Of a stretch of DNA of 64,000 nt, positions 60,602 through 64,000 are shown piece after piece. Source of the DNA: Nocardioides lacusdianchii (GTDB taxonomy: Bacteria; Actinomycetota; Actinomycetes; Propionibacteriales; Nocardioidaceae); contig NZ_JADHZD010000019.1 of NCBI RefSeq assembly GCF_020102855.1, positions 1 through 64,000 on the forward strand, read 5' to 3'. A program made the position numbers and the translations under genes. Each line of letters opens with the position of its first letter. The stretch's first letter is position 1. The notes beneath the pieces were generated by a model that saw only the letters and a list, made by a program, of their open reading frames with translations, was not told the DNA's origin and made no database searches.

Positions 60602-61501
60602 TCACCACGTCGCCTCGTGGCACTCGCGGGCGGGCGTGACCTCCACCTGGAGGGTCGCGTGGTCGATGCCGTGGCCCTCGCGCAGCGTCACCCGGGCGGC
60701 ACCCAGCACGACCTGCGAGTCGGCGCCGACGCGGAGCACGAGGTGCGCGGTGGCGACGTTCATCCCCGACGTCAGCGTCCAGGCGTGCAGGTCGTGCACC
60801 TGCGCGACCCCGGGGACCTGCTCGAGGTCGCGCACCACCGCGGCGAGGTCCACGTCGTGCGGTGCGTGCTGGCCCAGGACGGCCAGCACCTCGCGGCCGA
60901 GCACGATCGCGCGCACCGCCACGAACCCGCCGATCGCGAGCGCCACCAGGGTGTCGGCGCTGGTCGAGCCGGTCAGCGCGACGAGGGCACCCGCCACCAG
61001 GACGCCGACGCTGCCGGCGGTGTCCGCCACCACCTCGAGGTAGGCGCCGCGCACGTTGATCGACTCCTTCGACCCGCCGCGCAGCAGCGCCAGGCAGACG
61101 ACGTTGACGAGCAGGCCGAGGGCGCCGACGACCAGCATCGGGCCGGAGGACACCTCGACCACCTCACCCACACGGCGTACGGCCTCGACGACGACGTACG
61201 CCGCCACCCCGAGCATCAGCAGCACCGTGAAGCCGGACGCGAAGACCTCGGCGCGGTAGGAGCCGTAGGTGCGGCGACCGGTGTCGTCCCGGCGCGTGGC
61301 GATCTTCGTGGCGACCAGGGCCGCGCCGAGCGCCACGACGTCGGCGGCCATGTGGCCGGCGTCGGAGAGCAGCGCCAGCGAGCCACTGACGAGGCCGGCG
61401 ACGAGCTCGACGAGGAAGAACGACCCGACGAGACCGAAGGCGACGGCGAGGCGCCAGCGGTGCCGGGCGCCGGCGTGGCCGTGCCCGTGTCCTGCGCCCA
61501 T
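60602..61501 (-). CDS. czcD: CDF-family zinc/cadmium/cobalt efflux transporter
   Basis: A 299-residue cation diffusion facilitator. It starts MGAGHGHGHAG (His-rich metal-binding end), has six hydrophobic segments, and the metal site motifs LLSDAGHMAADV (with the D-x-x-x-D) and LEVVADTAGSV, where glutamate stands at the position occupied by histidine in many zinc CDFs. The C-terminal domain includes VAQVHDLHAWTLTSG. It expels divalent metal in exchange for protons. Its ATG overlaps the stop of the gene before it by one base. Together with the upstream transporter and ArsR gene it forms a metal resistance operon. Confidence 0.9.
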   Translation of the reverse strand: MGAGHGHGHAGARHRWRLAVAFGLVGSFFLVELVAGLVSGSLALLSDAGHMAADVVALGAALVATKIATRRDDTGRRTYGSYRAEVFASGFTVLLMLGVAAYVVVEAVRRVGEVVEVSSGPMLVVGALGLLVNVVCLALLRGGSKESINVRGAYLEVVADTAGSVGVLVAGALVALTGSTSADTLVALAIGGFVAVRAIVLGREVLAVLGQHAPHDVDLAAVVRDLEQVPGVAQVHDLHAWTLTSGMNVATAHLVLRVGADSQVVLGAARVTLREGHGIDHATLQVEVTPARECHEATW

Positions 61502-62250
61502 CAGGATCCTCCGTCGCGACTCGGACGTTCATCGCGGGCGGAGCCGACGGTGAGCACCTCGGACGGGGTGCAGCCGCAACCGTCACCGCAGCACCCGGCG
61601 TCGCGGTCTGCCTGCGCCTGCCCCGACACGGGTGCGCAGCAGCCCTCGCCGCGCCATGCCTCGCGCCCTTCCTTGGCGGCGACGACCGCGATGACGAGCC
61701 CCGCGAGCGGGTCCGCCCACGACCACCCGAGCGTGGCGTTGAGCACGAGCCCGACCAGCAGCACCGCGGACAGGTAGGTGCACAGCAGCGTCTGGGTCGA
61801 GTCCGCGACGACTGCGTTCGACCCGAGCGCACGGCCGGTGCGGCGCTGCGCCCACGACAGGAACGGCATCACCAGCAGTGAGGCAGCGGCCAGTGCGATG
61901 CCGACGGGGGAGGCGTCCGGGGCATGGCCGCTGACCAGGGCGCGGACGGACTCGAAGCCGACGTACGCCGCGAGCGCGAAGAACGAGACTGCCATCAGCC
62001 GCAGCGCCACGAGCTCGCGCGACTCGGGCAACGGGTGGCGGAACTGCCACAGGATGATCAGGCCGCTGGACACCTCGACCATCGAGTCCAGCCCGAAGCC
62101 GACGAGCGCGACGGATCCGGCGACGAGGCCGGCCGTCACGGCGATCACCGCCTCGACGAGGTTGTAGGACACCGAGGCGGCGGCGAGCAGCTGGGCTCGA
62201 CGGCCCAGCCTGCGTCGCTCGTCAGTGTCGTGGGCTGCTGAGGTGGTCAC
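61501..62250 (-). CDS. CDF-like cation transporter with Cys-rich C-terminal tail
   Basis: A 249-residue protein of the cation-transporter family related to CDF. Metal-site motifs are VGFGLDSMVEVSSG and VVADSTQTLLCTYLSAVLLVG. The last 50 residues are a soluble, Cys-rich tail (EGCCAPVSG, AGCCGDGCGCTPSEV) suited to binding soft metals such as Cd, Pb or Hg. It lacks the usual C-terminal cytoplasmic CDF dimerisation domain. The GTG at 62250 overlaps the ArsR stop (GTGA), so the regulator and both transporters are translationally linked. Confidence 0.85.
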   Translation of the reverse strand: MTTSAAHDTDERRRLGRRAQLLAAASVSYNLVEAVIAVTAGLVAGSVALVGFGLDSMVEVSSGLIILWQFRHPLPESRELVALRLMAVSFFALAAYVGFESVRALVSGHAPDASPVGIALAAASLLVMPFLSWAQRRTGRALGSNAVVADSTQTLLCTYLSAVLLVGLVLNATLGWSWADPLAGLVIAVVAAKEGREAWRGEGCCAPVSGQAQADRDAGCCGDGCGCTPSEVLTVGSARDERPSRDGGS

Positions 62251-62633
62251 GACGTGCCGCCGTGGAGCGAGCCGGCGCCGTAGGTCGGGCACAGGGTCAC
62301 CGCGTCACCGGTCAGCGCGAGCAGCCTCTCGGCCGCGGCGAGCAGGTCCATGACGGTCGCGGGGTGGTTGAGCGACCACATGGAGGCTCGCCCCTCGGGC
62401 CGGGAGGAGACCAGTCCGCAGTCCTTGAGGCACGCCAGGTGCTGGGAGACGGTGCTCTGCGCGAGGCCGAGGTGCGCCGTGAGGTCGACGACCCGGTGCT
62501 CGCCGAGAGCGAGATGGCGCACGATGGACAGCCGGGAGGTGTCGGAGAACCCGTGGAAGAGGCACGCTGCGGCCGTGAGGCCGTCCGCCACCTCGCGGTC
62601 CGGAGCAGCGGCATCAGTCGCTTTCATCGCCAT
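62247..62633 (-). CDS. ArsR/SmtB-family metal sensor, CmtR-like
   Basis: A 128-residue winged-helix repressor. The HTH is VDLTAHLGLAQSTVSQHLACLKDCGLV (about 49-75). The recognition helix carries ACLKDC, the Cys-x3-Cys pair used by the CmtR cadmium/lead sensor, and a third cysteine lies in the C-terminal tail (TLCPTYGAG), where CmtR has its other ligand. It should repress its own operon and be released by Cd, Pb or a similar ion. Start ATG 62633 (MAMKATD) or 62627 (MKATD). It is the first gene of the three-gene metal operon. Confidence 0.88.
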   Translation of the reverse strand: MAMKATDAAAPDREVADGLTAAACLFHGFSDTSRLSIVRHLALGEHRVVDLTAHLGLAQSTVSQHLACLKDCGLVSSRPEGRASMWSLNHPATVMDLLAAAERLLALTGDAVTLCPTYGAGSLHGGTS

Positions 62634-62714
62634 GTGCCGATGATAGGTGGGAGCGCGCGCATCGGTCCAACCCCGACCGACCGGCCCCCGCGGCGCAGCG
62701 GCGTACGCGTGACC

Positions 62715-62720
62715 TAACCT
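62715..62720 (+). promoter_or_regulatory. -10 element of a probable leaderless promoter
   Basis: TAACCT (TANNNT type) ends six bases before the GTG at 62727. No ribosome binding site of normal strength and spacing lies between. Confidence 0.45.
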
Positions 62721-62726
62721 GCGCAG

Positions 62727-63992
62727 GTGGACAGGCGACTGCTGGCGGACACCCGCCCGCTGGCCAACCCGCACTTCCGCCGCCTCTGGCGGGCCAACAT
62801 CATCACGGTCATCGGCGCCCAGCTCACGGTCGTGGCCGTCCCGGCGCAGATCTACGCGATGACCGGGTCGTCGGCCTACGTCGGCCTGACCGGCGTCTTC
62901 GGGCTGGTGCCGCTCGTCGTCTTCGGCCTGTGGGGCGGTGCGCTCGCCGACGTCTTCGACCGGCGCACGCTGCTGGTCATCACGACGGTCGGCCTGATCC
63001 TCACGAGCCTCGGGTTCTGGCTCCAGGCCGCCACCGGCACCGAGGACGTGTGGCTGCTGCTGTCCCTCTTCGCCGTGCAGCAGGCGTTCTTCGCGGTCAA
63101 CCAGCCGACCCGGTCGGCGCTGCTGCCACGCCTGCTCGGCCCGGAGCTGCTGCCCGCGGCCAACTCGCTCAACATGACCGTCATGCAGGCCGGCGGCATC
63201 GCCGGTCCGCTCGTCGGCGGGGCGCTGATCCCGCTGGTCGGGTTCTCCTGGCTCTACCTGATCGACACGATCGCGCTGCTCGCGACCCTCGGCGCCGTCG
63301 TACGCCTCCCGCCGCTGCCGGTGATGGGCGTGACGGTGACGCCGGGGATCCGGGCGGTGATCGACGGGTTCCGCTACCTGCGGACCCAGCCGGTGCTGAT
63401 GATGTCGTTCGTCGTGGACATCATCGCCATGGTCTTCGGGATGCCGCGGGCGCTCTTCCCGGAGATGGCCGACGTCGACTTCGGCGGGCCCAGCGAGGGC
63501 GGACTGGCCTTCGCGCTGCTCTTCGCCGCGATCCCCGCGGGCGCGGTGGTCGGCGGCGTGCTGTCGGGCTGGGTGTCGCGCGTGGAGCGGCAGGGCCTCG
63601 CCGTGATCGTCGCGATCCTGGTGTGGGGCGTGGCGATGATCGGCTTCGGCGTGGCGGCGATGCTCGCGCCCTTCGCACCCGCGTTCTTCCTCGTCGTGGC
63701 GGTCGTGATGCTCGCGGTCGGCGGTGCGGCCGACATGGCGTCCGCCGCCTTCCGCACCTCGATGCTCCAGTCGGCAGCCGCCGACGAGGTGCGCGGGCGG
63801 CTCCAGGGCATCTTCATCGTCGTGGTCGCCGGCGGCCCCCGGGTCGCCGACGTGGCCCACGGCGCCACCGCGGCAGCCACCGGGGCCGCGGTCGCGGCGG
63901 CCGGCGGCGGCGTACTGGTCGTGGTCTTCACCGTGCTCGCCGCGCTCGCGGTGCCGGCGTTCGTGCGCTACCGGGTGACGCGGGTGTCCTGA
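62727..63992 (+). CDS. MFS transporter (EntS/MFS_3-like)
   Basis: A 421-residue major facilitator with twelve predicted membrane segments. The family block PHFRRLWRANIITVIGAQLTVVAVPAQIYAMTGSSAYVGLTG leads into the A-motif GGALADVFDRRTLLVI. It resembles the MFS_3 group that includes the enterobactin exporter EntS and macrolide exporters, so the substrate may be a siderophore or drug; this is uncertain. The GTG at 62727 follows a TAACCT element and gives a likely leaderless mRNA. It is divergent from the metal-sensor operon. The stop lies eight bases before the end of the window. Confidence 0.88.
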   Translation: MDRRLLADTRPLANPHFRRLWRANIITVIGAQLTVVAVPAQIYAMTGSSAYVGLTGVFGLVPLVVFGLWGGALADVFDRRTLLVITTVGLILTSLGFWLQAATGTEDVWLLLSLFAVQQAFFAVNQPTRSALLPRLLGPELLPAANSLNMTVMQAGGIAGPLVGGALIPLVGFSWLYLIDTIALLATLGAVVRLPPLPVMGVTVTPGIRAVIDGFRYLRTQPVLMMSFVVDIIAMVFGMPRALFPEMADVDFGGPSEGGLAFALLFAAIPAGAVVGGVLSGWVSRVERQGLAVIVAILVWGVAMIGFGVAAMLAPFAPAFFLVVAVVMLAVGGAADMASAAFRTSMLQSAAADEVRGRLQGIFIVVVAGGPRVADVAHGATAAATGAAVAAAGGGVLVVVFTVLAALAVPAFVRYRVTRVS

Positions 63993-64000
63993 GCCGCGGC

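Overview
The window comes from a high-GC Gram-positive actinobacterium, most likely Nocardioides or a close relative in the Nocardioidaceae. The evidence is very strong G/C bias at third codon positions, many GTG starts, frequent 1-4 base stop/start overlaps, several apparently leaderless promoters, and actinobacterial gene types (tRNA adenosine deaminase-associated protein, PucR regulator, DGAT-type acyltransferase, DUF222/HNH protein, SigE-family sigma factor). Species assignment is inference. All function calls come from reading motifs and family resemblance; no database search was run.

Layout. 1-286 holds the tail of a degraded toxin-like reading frame. 367-4444 has a small unknown gene, a reverse-strand triad (N-formylglutamate amidohydrolase, QEGLA-motif metallopeptidase-like protein, ATP-grasp ligase) and a sirtuin. 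4528-9038 has a lipoprotein and two paralogous GAF-type histidine kinases without a response regulator. 9154-11087 has an acyl-CoA dehydrogenase and a VIT-family transporter. 11106-15523 is a LacI regulator divergent from a sugar ABC importer that lacks its own ATPase. 15530-18511 is proton-translocating transhydrogenase (pntA, pntB), followed by HU, a small membrane protein and a secreted RTX-like protein.

20950-23860 looks less typical: an unknown gene, a HIT protein, a frameshifted DUF222/HNH gene and two copies of a 44-bp hairpin repeat. 23904-27347 is housekeeping (upp, tadA and partner, GNAT, DUF2254). 27374-32120 is a tightly overlapping three-gene operon for triacylglycerol-type lipid synthesis. 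A tRNA-Ser(CGA) at 32284-32373 precedes an accessory block (32566-38712): a DDE transposase translationally coupled to a tyrosine-recombinase-like protein that lacks the usual catalytic residues, a zinc-ribbon protein, a tandem-HTH regulator and an anti-sigma-like/sigma pair.

38991-43267 is an envelope/secretion region (DsbA-like protein, secreted matrixin-type protease, two DUF305 proteins around a small His-rich membrane protein, possibly copper related). 43338-47858 is TetR-MMPL-HAD-VanZ. 47918-51543 has a small unknown, a fused membrane/spermidine-synthase-like protein, a chromate transporter and a GlsB-like protein. 51611-59817 is an amine catabolic cluster (aminotransferase, CoA-acylating semialdehyde dehydrogenase, amine oxidase, PucR regulator, cupin, aminoaldehyde dehydrogenase) that could take a diamine through an omega-amino acid to acetyl-CoA or a related product. 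59927-63992 has a DUF2238-like membrane protein, a metal-responsive ArsR regulator with two CDF-type cation transporters, and an MFS transporter at the right edge.

The most interesting items are the catalytically degenerate recombinase coupled to a DDE transposase beside the tRNA, the amidohydrolase/QEGLA/ATP-grasp triad in a mycothiol-type organism, an 84-bp nested inverted repeat between convergent genes, and the 44-bp repeat with compensatory stem changes, one copy of which lies inside a coding sequence.
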